DNA of 15,354 nt from an uncultured Christensenellaceae bacterium (GTDB lineage: Bacteria; Bacillota; Clostridia; Christensenellales; Aristaeellaceae), in contig CAJOPV010000077.1 of assembly GCA_905236495.1 (NCBI GenBank), positions 1-15,354 of the forward strand, read 5' to 3'. Below are positions 5,594-13,226 of this stretch, piece by piece. The notes beneath the pieces were generated by a model. That model was not told the DNA's origin. It was given only the letters and a program-made list of their open reading frames with translations, and searched no databases. Position 1 is the first letter of the stretch; the number at the start of each line of letters is the position of its first letter. The position numbers were made by a program, and so were the translations under genes.

Positions 5594-7243
5594 TCACTTG
5601 TCCGGATACAGCGTGCAGCCGCCGATGAACTCCCGAAGCAGCGACAGGGGCGGGATATCCCGCATGCTTTCGTCGGTAGCGGGGAGGATATAATGCAGGA
5701 TCTTGATGAGCCGCCGGGCCGCCAGGTGATAGGGGCTGCTTTCGGGAATCGCCATGAGCAGGTCGTAGGCGTAGCGCTTGAGCACGGGGAGCTCGTAATG
5801 CAAAGCCGAATTGAACATAAAATCGGCGTTTTCCTGATAGGGGAAGATCCACGTTTCCTCTCCCCGGCGCACGCTGTTCCACATGGCGAGGGTCTCCTCC
5901 GGCGGCGTGGCGCGGAACTGGTGATCCCTGACGATGCGGCGCAGGAGCCTGGCATCGGTGGTGCGGATGCGGTTGTGATGGTCCAGGTTGAGGCAGGTCA
6001 GTTCGCTGATATACACCTTGGCGATGAGGCGGGGATCAAAGCCCTCGTGCAGGGCGGGGTTCAGGCCGTGGATGCCCTCCATCACCAGGATGCGGTCCCC
6101 CAGCGTCAGGGGATAGCCTTCCGCTGCTCTTTTGCTCATTTTGAAATCGAAACGGGGCATGGCGACTGTTTCGCCGCCGAGCAGGCCTTGCAGACAAGCG
6201 CGAAGCAGCGGCACATCCAGGGCGGACAGAGCCTCCAGATCGGGCAGCCCGTCCTTTTCCAAGGGCAAAGCGTCCCGATCCCGGTAAAAATCATCCAGGG
6301 AGATGAGCACCGGCTGCAGCCCCAGCACCCGCATGTGGATGCACAGGCGATGGGAGAAGGTGGTTTTCCCGCTGGAGGAGGGCCCGGCGACGAACACCGC
6401 CCGGGCGCCCCGGCGGGCGATGCCCTGGGCGATCTCGCCGATGGACTGATCGTGGAGCGCTTCGTTGACCCGGATGAAAGCGGGCAGCTCGCCCCGGACG
6501 GTCATATCATTCAGGTCGGCGGAGTTCTGCACTTCCAGGATATTGCACCAACGATTGCTTTGGGCGAAAACGGAAAGGATCTTGGGCCGGGAAACGAAGG
6601 GCGCGGGGCGCGTAGGATCGGCGGGGGAGGGCAGCTGCAGCACCATGCCGGGCTTGTGCAGCCGAAGCTTAAAGGCTTTTACATGCCCGGTGGAGGGCAG
6701 CATGGCCCCGTAAAAGTATTCCGCCATGCTGCCGCAGCAATACACGTTGAAATAATCGTAAGGCCGATAGGAAAGCAGCCGGGTCTTATCCTCCCAGCCT
6801 ATCTGGGTAAAATAGGCGATGGCCTGCTGCCGGGTCCAGGTTTCCCTGACGAAAGGCAAATCTTCCTGAACGATCTTTTCCATTTCGGCTTGCAGGGCGC
6901 GGATATCCTGGGCCGTCATATCCCGCTCCAGGAGCCTTGCGTACAATCCGTAGCCGATGGAATGCTCGATCCGCAGGCGGATGCCCGGCAGGGCACGGCG
7001 CACCGCCAGCAGCAGAATAAAGCGGATGGACCGCTCGTAGATCCGGCGGCCCTCTTCATTCTGGAAGGTGATGGGGTATAATTCGCAGTCCTCCGTCACC
7101 CGCTGGTTCAATTCCATCACGCCGCCGCCGCAAAAGCAGCCCAGGGCGGAGGAAAGATAGTCCGGGGCCAGGGCGGCGACGGCCTCCCGTACGGTAGGCG
7201 GGGAAGCGAATTCGGCCTCGTTTTTCATAATGCGGATTTTCAT
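5594..7243 (-). CDS. Nucleoside (uridine-type) kinase with threonyl-tRNA-synthetase-like N-terminus
   Basis: This 549-residue cytosolic protein belongs to the Firmicutes nucleoside kinase group. The N-terminal half (about 1-260) resembles the TGS/second additional domain of threonyl-tRNA synthetase, including RIEHSIGYGLYARL at 91-104. The C-terminal half is a phosphoribulokinase/uridine kinase fold. Its P-loop is GPSSSGKTT at 287-295, LDDFYRDRD lies at 316-324 in the substrate-binding position, and EGIHGLNP starts at 389. The likely reaction is ATP-dependent phosphorylation of a nucleoside such as uridine, but substrate is not proven for most members. The start ATG 7243 has AAGGA about 7 nt upstream. 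It follows the exonuclease gene by 12 nt, so it is part of the surE operon. Confidence 0.88.
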   Translation of the reverse strand: MKIRIMKNEAEFASPPTVREAVAALAPDYLSSALGCFCGGGVMELNQRVTEDCELYPITFQNEEGRRIYERSIRFILLLAVRRALPGIRLRIEHSIGYGLYARLLERDMTAQDIRALQAEMEKIVQEDLPFVRETWTRQQAIAYFTQIGWEDKTRLLSYRPYDYFNVYCCGSMAEYFYGAMLPSTGHVKAFKLRLHKPGMVLQLPSPADPTRPAPFVSRPKILSVFAQSNRWCNILEVQNSADLNDMTVRGELPAFIRVNEALHDQSIGEIAQGIARRGARAVFVAGPSSSGKTTFSHRLCIHMRVLGLQPVLISLDDFYRDRDALPLEKDGLPDLEALSALDVPLLRACLQGLLGGETVAMPRFDFKMSKRAAEGYPLTLGDRILVMEGIHGLNPALHEGFDPRLIAKVYISELTCLNLDHHNRIRTTDARLLRRIVRDHQFRATPPEETLAMWNSVRRGEETWIFPYQENADFMFNSALHYELPVLKRYAYDLLMAIPESSPYHLAARRLIKILHYILPATDESMRDIPPLSLLREFIGGCTLYPDK

Positions 7244-7255
7244 GGGCGCTTCCTT

Positions 7256-8200
7256 TCAGGCGTTGTCCCTCTCCTGCAGGGCCATTTTCTGTGCCCACTG
7301 CAGGTGCTTGGTATGTACGTAGGGCTTGCTTTGCTCCTCGGACAGGGAGGCGGAACGGGTCATGATCCGCTTGCCCTCGTCGTTTTTGCCAAAGGAAAGC
7401 TTGACGAAGGCCAATCCGTGATCCGGGCAGTCCGCCAGGGCCATGTACTGATCGTTCCGCTGCAATACGTACCCCTCCGGCACCTCCATGCGCTTGCCGC
7501 AGATGGGGCAGGGGGGCTTCAGGGCGGCGGCGCTCTTCAAAGCCTCCTTCATGGAGCGCACCCGCAGGATGGCGGTGCTTTCCTTCTTTTTCCGCTCCAG
7601 ATGCTCCAGCTTCCGGGGCGTCAAAGGATAATTCAGCACCTTTTCGGGATCGGGCAGCTTCAAAAACACCAGGGCGGTGTAATAGGCGTCGTTGACGGCG
7701 TTATGGAAGGGCATGGTTTCCTCGTCGGGGCTGATCTCCATTTGCTCCATGGCGGCCTTTAAGCCCTTGCGCTCCTTGGAGGAGCCGATCACGTCGCCGA
7801 AATACTTTTGGGCGTCATAGATTTTGCTCAGCTTCGTATCGCACTGGAAAAAGGTCATGTTCTGGTTCAGCACGGAAATATCGTCGCAGCCCCAGGTGAG
7901 CAGCACGTAATCCTCCCCGCACCAGGCGGCAAAGGCCGCCACGGCCTCGTTGAAGGCGGGGGCCACGGACAATTCCTCCTGGGTAATGTGGGTGATCCGG
8001 GCGATGCGGGGGTGCAGCCGCAGGTAATGCTGGGGCTGGATCAGCTGGGAAAAGGAATCCGTCACCCGCAGGTTTTCGTCGATGCGCACCGCGCCGATCT
8101 GGATCATTTCAAAAAGCAGCTTGCCCCCCACGCTCTTATAGGCGGGGGAATGATAGGATATGGGCTGGTTCCATTCCAGGTCCAATACGATATACTGCAT
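7256..8200 (-). CDS. DEDDh-family 3'-5' exonuclease with C-terminal zinc-binding motif
   Basis: This is a 314-residue protein of the RNase T/DNA polymerase III epsilon exonuclease family. Exo I is LDLEW (Asp7, Glu9), Exo II includes WGCDD (Asp106/107), and Exo III is HNAVNDAYYTALV with His166 and Asp171, so all DEDDh metal-binding and catalytic residues are present. Beyond the roughly 185-residue nuclease core there is a charged linker, then CPICG (C231, C234) and CPDHG (C258, H261), probably a zinc knuckle. The domain set resembles KapD/ERI1-like exonucleases. Substrate, RNA or DNA, is unknown. It starts 6 nt after the DUF3784 gene stop, and its Shine-Dalgarno overlaps that stop. Confidence 0.88.
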   Translation of the reverse strand: MQYIVLDLEWNQPISYHSPAYKSVGGKLLFEMIQIGAVRIDENLRVTDSFSQLIQPQHYLRLHPRIARITHITQEELSVAPAFNEAVAAFAAWCGEDYVLLTWGCDDISVLNQNMTFFQCDTKLSKIYDAQKYFGDVIGSSKERKGLKAAMEQMEISPDEETMPFHNAVNDAYYTALVFLKLPDPEKVLNYPLTPRKLEHLERKKKESTAILRVRSMKEALKSAAALKPPCPICGKRMEVPEGYVLQRNDQYMALADCPDHGLAFVKLSFGKNDEGKRIMTRSASLSEEQSKPYVHTKHLQWAQKMALQERDNA

Positions 8201-8206
8201 CCGGGT

Positions 8207-8572
8207 TCATCCTTCCGATTTTTTGACGATCTTATACTTTTTGAAGGCGTTTTCCGCCCACAGGTGCATATGGGGAACGGTGGTGGCTATCAGCAGCGCA
8301 AAGGCGGCCCCAAAGGGGATCCAGCCCCAAATCAGGCATAGCCCGGCAAAAAAGAACGCGCCGATCGTCCAGACGGCAAACAGCCGCCCGTAATCCCTGG
8401 CGATAGCCTTCTGATCGTACTGGAGCTGCTGACGCTTGGTCATGCTGTTAAAGCCGGCGATGAGCTGGCAGGCCTTTTCCTTCCGCACCGCGAACAGCAC
8501 GGCGAAGATCAGGAATACCGCGCCCAAAAAGATTAGCGTGACGGCGAAAAAGACGTTTTCCGCCATGATCAT
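8207..8572 (-). CDS. DUF3784-like membrane protein
   Basis: This is a 121-residue protein with a first membrane helix (about 6-29), a conserved-looking cytosolic stretch KACQLIAGFNSMTKRQQLQYD, and two more helices (about 60-80 and 82-99). The motif of an N-terminal helix followed by LIAGxN and a short polar segment is typical of the DUF3784 family, whose function is not known. The start is ATG 8572, which overlaps the stop of the flavoprotein gene in ATGA (8569-8572) and has GAGAGG just upstream. A longer reading to 8629 would run into the flavoprotein gene and has no better site. Translational coupling to the flavoprotein gene is likely. Confidence 0.8.
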   Translation of the reverse strand: MIMAENVFFAVTLIFLGAVFLIFAVLFAVRKEKACQLIAGFNSMTKRQQLQYDQKAIARDYGRLFAVWTIGAFFFAGLCLIWGWIPFGAAFALLIATTVPHMHLWAENAFKKYKIVKKSEG

Positions 8573-9828
8573 TTTTCCTCTCCAAGCGCGCTTTCCGCCG
8601 CGCTTTTGCCCGCCAGCGCGCCGGTGCACCAGGCGATATGCAGGTTATAGCCCCCGGTGTGGGCGTCCACGTCCAGGGCCTCCCCGGCAAAATACAGCCC
8701 GGAAATCAATTTGCTTTCCATGGCGCCGGGGCGCAGGTCCCGAACGTCCACGCCGCCCCGGGTGATAATGGCCTCCTCCAAGGGGCGGGTACCGATCACG
8801 GTGAGGGGCAGCGCCTGCAGGGCCATAACAATTTTCTCCCGGGTCTGGGCCGTCACCTGGCTGCAGGGCGCGGCACCGTCCGCCCCGATGAGGGCGGGGA
8901 AAAGGGCCGCGAACCGCTGGGGCAAAAGCGTTTGCAGCACGGTGCCCAGCCGCTTTTTTCCCCCGGCGGTCAATTCCCTTTGGAGCCGAGCGTCCAATTG
9001 CTCCCGGGATAACCCGGGCTTCAGGTTCAAAGCGATCTCCGCCCTGCCGTCCTCCGGCAGGTGGGCGGAGCATTCGATGGCTAAGGGCCCGGAAACGCCA
9101 AAGTGGGTAAAGAGCATTTCGCCCTGTTCGCAATAAATCATTTTACCACAGGCATGGGCGGTAAGGCAAATATTTTTCAGCGTCAGCCCCTGCAGGTCCC
9201 GGGGCCAGGCTTCCTTCGTCACAAGGCCCACCAGGGAGGGGAGGGGCTTTGACACCCGATGCCCCGTTTCCCGGGCCCAGCGGAGCCCGTCCCCCGTGGA
9301 GCCGGTGGAGGGGTAGGAGAGCCCGCCGGTGCACACGATCACCGCTTTTGAGGGAAGCGTTTCGCCATTTTTCAGCACAGCGCCGCGCACCTTCCCGTCC
9401 TCCACCAGGATATGATCCGCCTCCGTGTGCAATCGCACTTTTGCCCCGGCGTTCAGGAGGCCCCGTTCCAGGGCCTTCGTCACGTCGCTGGCGTGATCGG
9501 ATACGGGAAAGGCCCTGCGGCCCCGCTCCACCTTGGTGGGGCAGCCCAGGGAGCTTAGCAGGCGCAGCATATCCTCCGGCATGAACAGGCCCAGAGCGCT
9601 GTACAGGAACCGGGGGTTCCTGGGCACCTCCCGGAGGAATTCCTCCGTGTCCCGGCAGGCGTTGGTGACGTTGCAGCGGCCTTTGCCGGTGATATACACC
9701 TTTTTGCCAAGCTTTTCATTTTTTTCAAGCAGCAGCGTTTTTGCGCCGCTTCCTGCGGCATACAGCGCCGCCATCATCCCGGCAGCGCCGCCCCCGATCA
9801 CGATCACGTCCGAGGCGTTACCGTTCAT
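8569..9828 (-). CDS. BaiN/YhiN (HI0933) family FAD-dependent oxidoreductase
   Basis: This 419-residue flavoprotein has a Rossmann dinucleotide-binding motif VIGGGAAGMMAA (G12, G14, G17) at the N-terminus. It also has the family signature ITGKGRCNVTN (46-56), a central TGGLSYPSTGSTGDG segment, and the C-terminal FAD-binding end GLYFAGEALDVDAHTGGYN. The HI0933/YhiN family includes BaiN, reported as a bile acid intermediate reductase, but most members have no known substrate, so no reaction is assigned. The start ATG 9828 has GAGG 9 nt upstream and lies 11 nt inside the end of surE, so the two are co-translated. It ends in a 4-nt overlap with the DUF3784 gene. Confidence 0.92.
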   Translation of the reverse strand: MNGNASDVIVIGGGAAGMMAALYAAGSGAKTLLLEKNEKLGKKVYITGKGRCNVTNACRDTEEFLREVPRNPRFLYSALGLFMPEDMLRLLSSLGCPTKVERGRRAFPVSDHASDVTKALERGLLNAGAKVRLHTEADHILVEDGKVRGAVLKNGETLPSKAVIVCTGGLSYPSTGSTGDGLRWARETGHRVSKPLPSLVGLVTKEAWPRDLQGLTLKNICLTAHACGKMIYCEQGEMLFTHFGVSGPLAIECSAHLPEDGRAEIALNLKPGLSREQLDARLQRELTAGGKKRLGTVLQTLLPQRFAALFPALIGADGAAPCSQVTAQTREKIVMALQALPLTVIGTRPLEEAIITRGGVDVRDLRPGAMESKLISGLYFAGEALDVDAHTGGYNLHIAWCTGALAGKSAAESALGEEK

Positions 9829-10591
9829 ATCCGTTTTCCTCGATCAGGTGAGCAAATTCCCGGTTGTGATCCATAAACGGGCCCAGGAAGGTGCAGGTGA
9901 TGTGCCCGGCGCGCATCAGGGCGTAGTCGCTGCCCGGGTCCGGCTCCTCCATGGGCACGCCGGAGGTATCGTCCGCCGCCAGCCACAGGTAATGCTGGCC
10001 TAAGGGGCTGACCCGGCGCTCATAGCCATCCTGAAAATAAGCCTGGCTCAGGGGGCACACCCGCAGGGGCTTGAGATCGGAAGGGGGAATGGCGGGGGCG
10101 TTGATATTGATGAGGGTGAACCGGGGCAGGGGCACCGAAGAAAAGCGCTCCGCCAGCGCTACCGCCACGTTTGCCAGATGATTCAGCATATCCGATTCGG
10201 CAAAGCGCATGATGGATACCGCCATGGCGGGGATATACAGCATGGCGGCCTCCCGGGCGGCGGCTACGGTGCCGCTGTAATAGACGGCGCTGCCGGTGTT
10301 TTCCCCGTTGTTGATGCCGGACAGGCAAAAATCGATGGGCTCCTCGATCAGATTGGGCACGGTGCGCACGCAATCGGTGGGGGTGCCCTCGATGGCAAAA
10401 GCCCGGGCCCCTTCCCAGGGCGTTTCATGCACCAGCAGGGGCTTTGTGAGGGTGATATGCTGGCTGTTGGCGCTGCACTGGCTGACAGGGGCGCTGACGG
10501 TGACCCGGTGGCCCCGCCGCAGAGCGGCGTCCGCCAGGGCCTTCAGGCCCCGGGACCCGATGCCGTCGTCGTTGGTAATGAGGATGTGCAT
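9818..10591 (-). CDS. surE: 5'/3'-nucleotidase SurE
   Basis: This 257-residue protein matches SurE, a metal-dependent phosphatase acting on nucleoside 5'- and 3'-monophosphates and linked to stationary-phase survival. The N-terminus is ITNDDG, with metal ligands Asp8 and Asp9. The nucleotide-site serine is in SAPVSQCSA (Ser40), and the SGINNGENTGSAVYYSGTVAAA stretch carries the conserved Asn94/95. Length is normal. The start ATG 10591 has GGAAGGAG 8 nt upstream; an open frame continues to 10855 but crosses the promoter and has no binding site. It is the first gene of the minus-strand operon and is preceded by a near-consensus promoter. SurE and the nucleoside kinase in the same operon suggest a nucleotide salvage theme (inference). 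Confidence 0.95.
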   Translation of the reverse strand: MHILITNDDGIGSRGLKALADAALRRGHRVTVSAPVSQCSANSQHITLTKPLLVHETPWEGARAFAIEGTPTDCVRTVPNLIEEPIDFCLSGINNGENTGSAVYYSGTVAAAREAAMLYIPAMAVSIMRFAESDMLNHLANVAVALAERFSSVPLPRFTLININAPAIPPSDLKPLRVCPLSQAYFQDGYERRVSPLGQHYLWLAADDTSGVPMEEPDPGSDYALMRAGHITCTFLGPFMDHNREFAHLIEENGYER

Positions 10592-10625
10592 AAGGCGGCT
10601 CCTTCCAGGGAGAGATTTCCCTGCC

Positions 10626-10654
10626 ATTATACAGGAAAAAGCCCCGGGGCGCAA
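10626..10654 (-). promoter_or_regulatory. Sigma-A promoter of the surE operon
   Basis: On the minus strand, TTGCGC (10654-10649) and a perfect TATAAT (10631-10626) are separated by 17 nt. They lie about 35 nt before the surE start. This is the only good promoter seen for the seven-gene minus-strand run. Confidence 0.88.
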
Positions 10655-10705
10655 GCATGGGAGCAAGGCCGGAGGGCATAGGATGAAAAGAAAGGGGGCG
10701 GAAAA

Positions 10706-11440
10706 ATGGCGGATCAATTGATGCGGGGCAGGAAGGGCGCCTGGGGGCATGCGAGGCAAAGCGAAGAAGGACGAAAGCTGGTGCTGGGGGGCCTGCCCCC
10801 GGGAAAGGACGCCGCGCTCTACGTCATGGACAGCGGCGGCGTTCGGCTGTGCCAAGCGGGGCGGATCGGAGAGGGGGGCGGCGTCAGCCTGACGGGGCCG
10901 GAGGAAGGCACGCTGTTCCTTGCCTGCGACGGAGAAGTTTATGCGTGGGAGCCGGGGGCCAGCCCGGAGGAAACTTATCTCAGGGCCTGCGCGGCGTTAA
11001 AAAGAACGCCCAAAAAGGCCGCGCCAAAGGAAAAGCCTCAGCCTGAAAAACCAACAGAACCGCCTGCAAACCAGCCCGCCCCGGAGCCCTATGCGCTGCG
11101 CCCGCCCTCCGGGGAAAAGGCCGTGACGGAGCTGCCGGAGCTGATCTGGCCCAAGGGAAGGGAGGAGCTTCGGGAGTATTTTGAGGCGCTGCCGCCCTTC
11201 GCTCCCTTTTACATCCCGGGGTGGCGGTTCGTTCGCGTGCCGTCGCCTCTGCCGGGGCGCGCTTACTGCGCCCTGGGCAGGTACATCAGGAACGACCGGG
11301 TGGCGCGGATCGCCTACGCCGTGCCCGGCACGCCTCAGCGCCCGCCGGCGGCCCTGCCCGGCTATCGGTATCATCAGGGGTATTGGGTCATGGAGCAGCA
11401 GGCAGAGCGCCCCGAACCGGCCCGCATCCGGGAAAAATGA
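10706..11440 (+). CDS. Hypothetical two-domain protein with Pro/Lys-rich linker
   Basis: This is a 244-residue cytosolic protein that I do not recognise. Residues about 15-95 form a beta-rich domain (KLVLGGLPPGKDAALYVMDS... GTLFLACDGEVYAWEPG). Residues about 100-140 are a charged linker rich in Lys, Pro and Glu. Residues about 145-235 form a second compact domain with an aromatic signature (IPGWRFVRVPSPLPGRAYCA, then LPGYRYHQGYWVM). There is no signal peptide or membrane segment. ATG 10706 has AAAGGGGG 8 nt upstream. It is divergent from surE, and its own promoter is not clear. A promoter for the next transcript begins 2 nt after its stop, so it appears to be a single-gene unit. Consistent codon use and a good ribosome binding site argue that it is real. 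Confidence 0.78.
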   Translation: MADQLMRGRKGAWGHARQSEEGRKLVLGGLPPGKDAALYVMDSGGVRLCQAGRIGEGGGVSLTGPEEGTLFLACDGEVYAWEPGASPEETYLRACAALKRTPKKAAPKEKPQPEKPTEPPANQPAPEPYALRPPSGEKAVTELPELIWPKGREELREYFEALPPFAPFYIPGWRFVRVPSPLPGRAYCALGRYIRNDRVARIAYAVPGTPQRPPAALPGYRYHQGYWVMEQQAERPEPARIREK

Positions 11441-11441
11441 T

Positions 11442-11470
11442 TTGCTATCAGGCCTTCGCCATGGTATAAT
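11442..11470 (+). promoter_or_regulatory. Sigma-A promoter of the dehydrogenase-sdaA operon
   Basis: TTGCTA at 11442-11447 and a perfect TATAAT at 11465-11470 are separated by 17 nt. It begins directly after the stop of the preceding gene and gives a 5' leader of about 105 nt. Confidence 0.85.
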
Positions 11471-11478
11471 AACGAGGA

Positions 11479-11497
11479 AATTGGCTTAAGGCCAATT
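11479..11497 (+). promoter_or_regulatory. Operator-like palindrome at the predicted transcription start
   Basis: AATTGGC and GCCAATT are exact inverted repeats around a 5-base centre, starting 9 nt after the -10 box. Position and symmetry suggest a repressor site. The AATTGG...CCAATT half-sites recall those of GntR-family hexuronate regulators such as ExuR/UxuR, but no regulator gene lies in the window. Confidence 0.5.
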
Positions 11498-11503
11498 CTC
11501 CGT

Positions 11504-11534
11504 CTCGGCGGGCCCCGAATGGGCGCACGCCGAG
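11504..11534 (+). promoter_or_regulatory. Leader hairpin upstream of the dehydrogenase gene
   Basis: CTCGGCG (11504-11510) pairs with CGCCGAG (11528-11534), and an inner GCCC/GGGC stem closes the loop. No T run follows. It lies in the 5' leader and may act as an RNA-stability element or as part of the regulatory region. Confidence 0.5.
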
Positions 11535-11580
11535 CGTTATGGTATAAAAACGACAGAAAACGGGAAGGAAGGACAGCGGC

Positions 11581-13191
11581 ATGATCATGAATCTTGCATC
11601 CCTGCGGGACGGCGAAGGATGGGAAAAGGTGGGGGTACGGCTGCCGAAGTTCGGCGTGGAGGCCATGGCGGAAAACACCGGCAAAGCCCCTATCTGGGTC
11701 CATTTTGGGGCGGGCAATATATTCAGGGCCTTCATCGCCGCCCTGCAGCAGCGGCTGCTGAACAGCGGGGATGCGGACCGCGGCATTATCGCTGCGGACA
11801 CCTTCGACGTGGACAACATCCGCCTGATCTACGGCGGCTACGATAACCTGACGATGAACGTGACGCTGAACGCCGACGCCACCATCGACAAAGAGATCAT
11901 CGCCTCCGTATCCGAGGCGCTGGTGGCAAAGCCTGAAGAAGAAAAGGATTACGCCCGGCTGCGGGAAATCTTTGCCGCCCCTTCGCTGCAGATGGTGAGC
12001 TTCACCATCACCGAAAAGGGCTATGCCCTGCGGCAGATGAACGGCGATTATCTGCCGGTGGTGAGGGAGGACCTGAAAATGGGCCCCGCCGCGCCCCGCC
12101 ACGCCATGACCATCGTGACGAGCCTTTTATATCACCGCTATGAAAGGGGCAAAGCTCCTCTGGCGGTGGTGAGCATGGATAATTGCAGCCATAACGGGGA
12201 AAAGCTGCAAAGCAGCATTCTGGAGGTGGCCCGGGCCTGGCAGAAAGAGGGCTGCGTCAGCCAGGGCTTTGTGGATTGGCTTTCGGATGAAAAGCAGGTT
12301 TCCTTCCCCTGGAGCATGATCGATAAGATCACCCCCCGGCCCGCCCCGGAGGTGCAGCGGATGCTGACCGAGGCGGGCATTGAGAAGATGGCCCCCATCC
12401 AGACCCCCCGGGGCACCTTCGTGGCCCCCTTCGTCAACGCCGAAAAGCCCCAGTACCTGGTGGTGGAGGATCTGTTCCCCAATGGCCGCCCGGCGCTGGA
12501 AAAGGCGGGGGTGTATTTCACCGATCGGGATACGGTGAATAAGACCGAGCGGATGAAGGTGACTACCTGCCTGAATCCCCTGCATACCGCCCTGGCGGTG
12601 TATGGCTGCCTGCTGGGTTATACGCTGATCTGCGAGGAAATGAAGGATGAAGATTTGGTGCGCCTGGTGCGCCGCCTGGGGTATATAGAAGGGCTGCCCG
12701 TGGTGACGGACCCCGGCATCGTGAGCCCCCGGGCCTTTATCGACGAGGTGGTGGAGCAGCGGCTGCCCAATCCCTTCATGCCCGACGCGCCTCAGCGCAT
12801 CGCTACCGATACCTCCCAGAAGGTGGGCATCCGCTTTGGGGAAACGATCAAAAGCTATATCGCCGAAGGGAGGCCCCTGGAGGGGCTGGTGGCGCTGCCC
12901 CTTGCCATCGCCGGGTGGCTGCGTTACCTGATCGGGGTGGATGACAATGGAAAGGAGATGGCCTTATCCAGCGATCCGCTGCTGGAGGAACTGCGGGCCC
13001 GGCTTTCGGGCATCCAACTGGGGAATCCCCAAACGGCGGGGGACAAGCTGCGGCCCATTCTGGCAAACCCCATGATTTTTGGCTCCGACCTGACCGCCAC
13101 CTCCCTGGGACAAAGGATCGAAGGGTATTTCCTGGAGGAAATCGAAGGCCCCGGGGCCGTCCGGCGGACGCTGCAGAAGCATCTGAGCTGA
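11581..13191 (+). CDS. Mannitol dehydrogenase / fructuronate reductase family oxidoreductase
   Basis: This is a 536-residue NAD(P)-dependent polyol or sugar-acid dehydrogenase of the long-chain mannitol dehydrogenase family, which includes fructuronate reductase (UxuB) and mannitol 2-dehydrogenase. The N-terminal Rossmann part has VHFGAGNIFRAF (about 39-50), the family's cofactor-binding entry motif. The catalytic region reads MKVTTCLNPLHTALA, with Lys326, Asn332 and His335. In characterised enzymes the lysine lies five residues before the asparagine; here it is six, so this is a divergent subgroup and the substrate is uncertain. The start ATG 11581 has GGAAGGA about 8 nt upstream; ATG 11587 is a weaker alternative. 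It is first in a three-gene operon with L-serine dehydratase 35 nt downstream. A palindromic operator-like site precedes it. Confidence 0.88.
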   Translation: MIMNLASLRDGEGWEKVGVRLPKFGVEAMAENTGKAPIWVHFGAGNIFRAFIAALQQRLLNSGDADRGIIAADTFDVDNIRLIYGGYDNLTMNVTLNADATIDKEIIASVSEALVAKPEEEKDYARLREIFAAPSLQMVSFTITEKGYALRQMNGDYLPVVREDLKMGPAAPRHAMTIVTSLLYHRYERGKAPLAVVSMDNCSHNGEKLQSSILEVARAWQKEGCVSQGFVDWLSDEKQVSFPWSMIDKITPRPAPEVQRMLTEAGIEKMAPIQTPRGTFVAPFVNAEKPQYLVVEDLFPNGRPALEKAGVYFTDRDTVNKTERMKVTTCLNPLHTALAVYGCLLGYTLICEEMKDEDLVRLVRRLGYIEGLPVVTDPGIVSPRAFIDEVVEQRLPNPFMPDAPQRIATDTSQKVGIRFGETIKSYIAEGRPLEGLVALPLAIAGWLRYLIGVDDNGKEMALSSDPLLEELRARLSGIQLGNPQTAGDKLRPILANPMIFGSDLTATSLGQRIEGYFLEEIEGPGAVRRTLQKHLS

Positions 13192-13226
13192 ATGAAAACC
13201 CAATGCGGCGATGAAGGGGGCGCGGC

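Noticed and set aside
5540..7081. Open frame of 513 codons on the plus strand
   Set aside because: It is antisense to the nucleoside kinase, whose P-loop and other motifs are intact, and its translation is low-complexity Gly/His/Gln-rich.
10592..10855. N-terminal extension of SurE
   Set aside because: It would cross the TTGCGC/TATAAT promoter, and the SurE family begins at the MHILITNDDG segment.
13192..13226. Riboswitch or attenuator between the dehydrogenase and sdaA
   Set aside because: Only 35 nt separate the genes, enough for a ribosome binding site but not for a structured leader.
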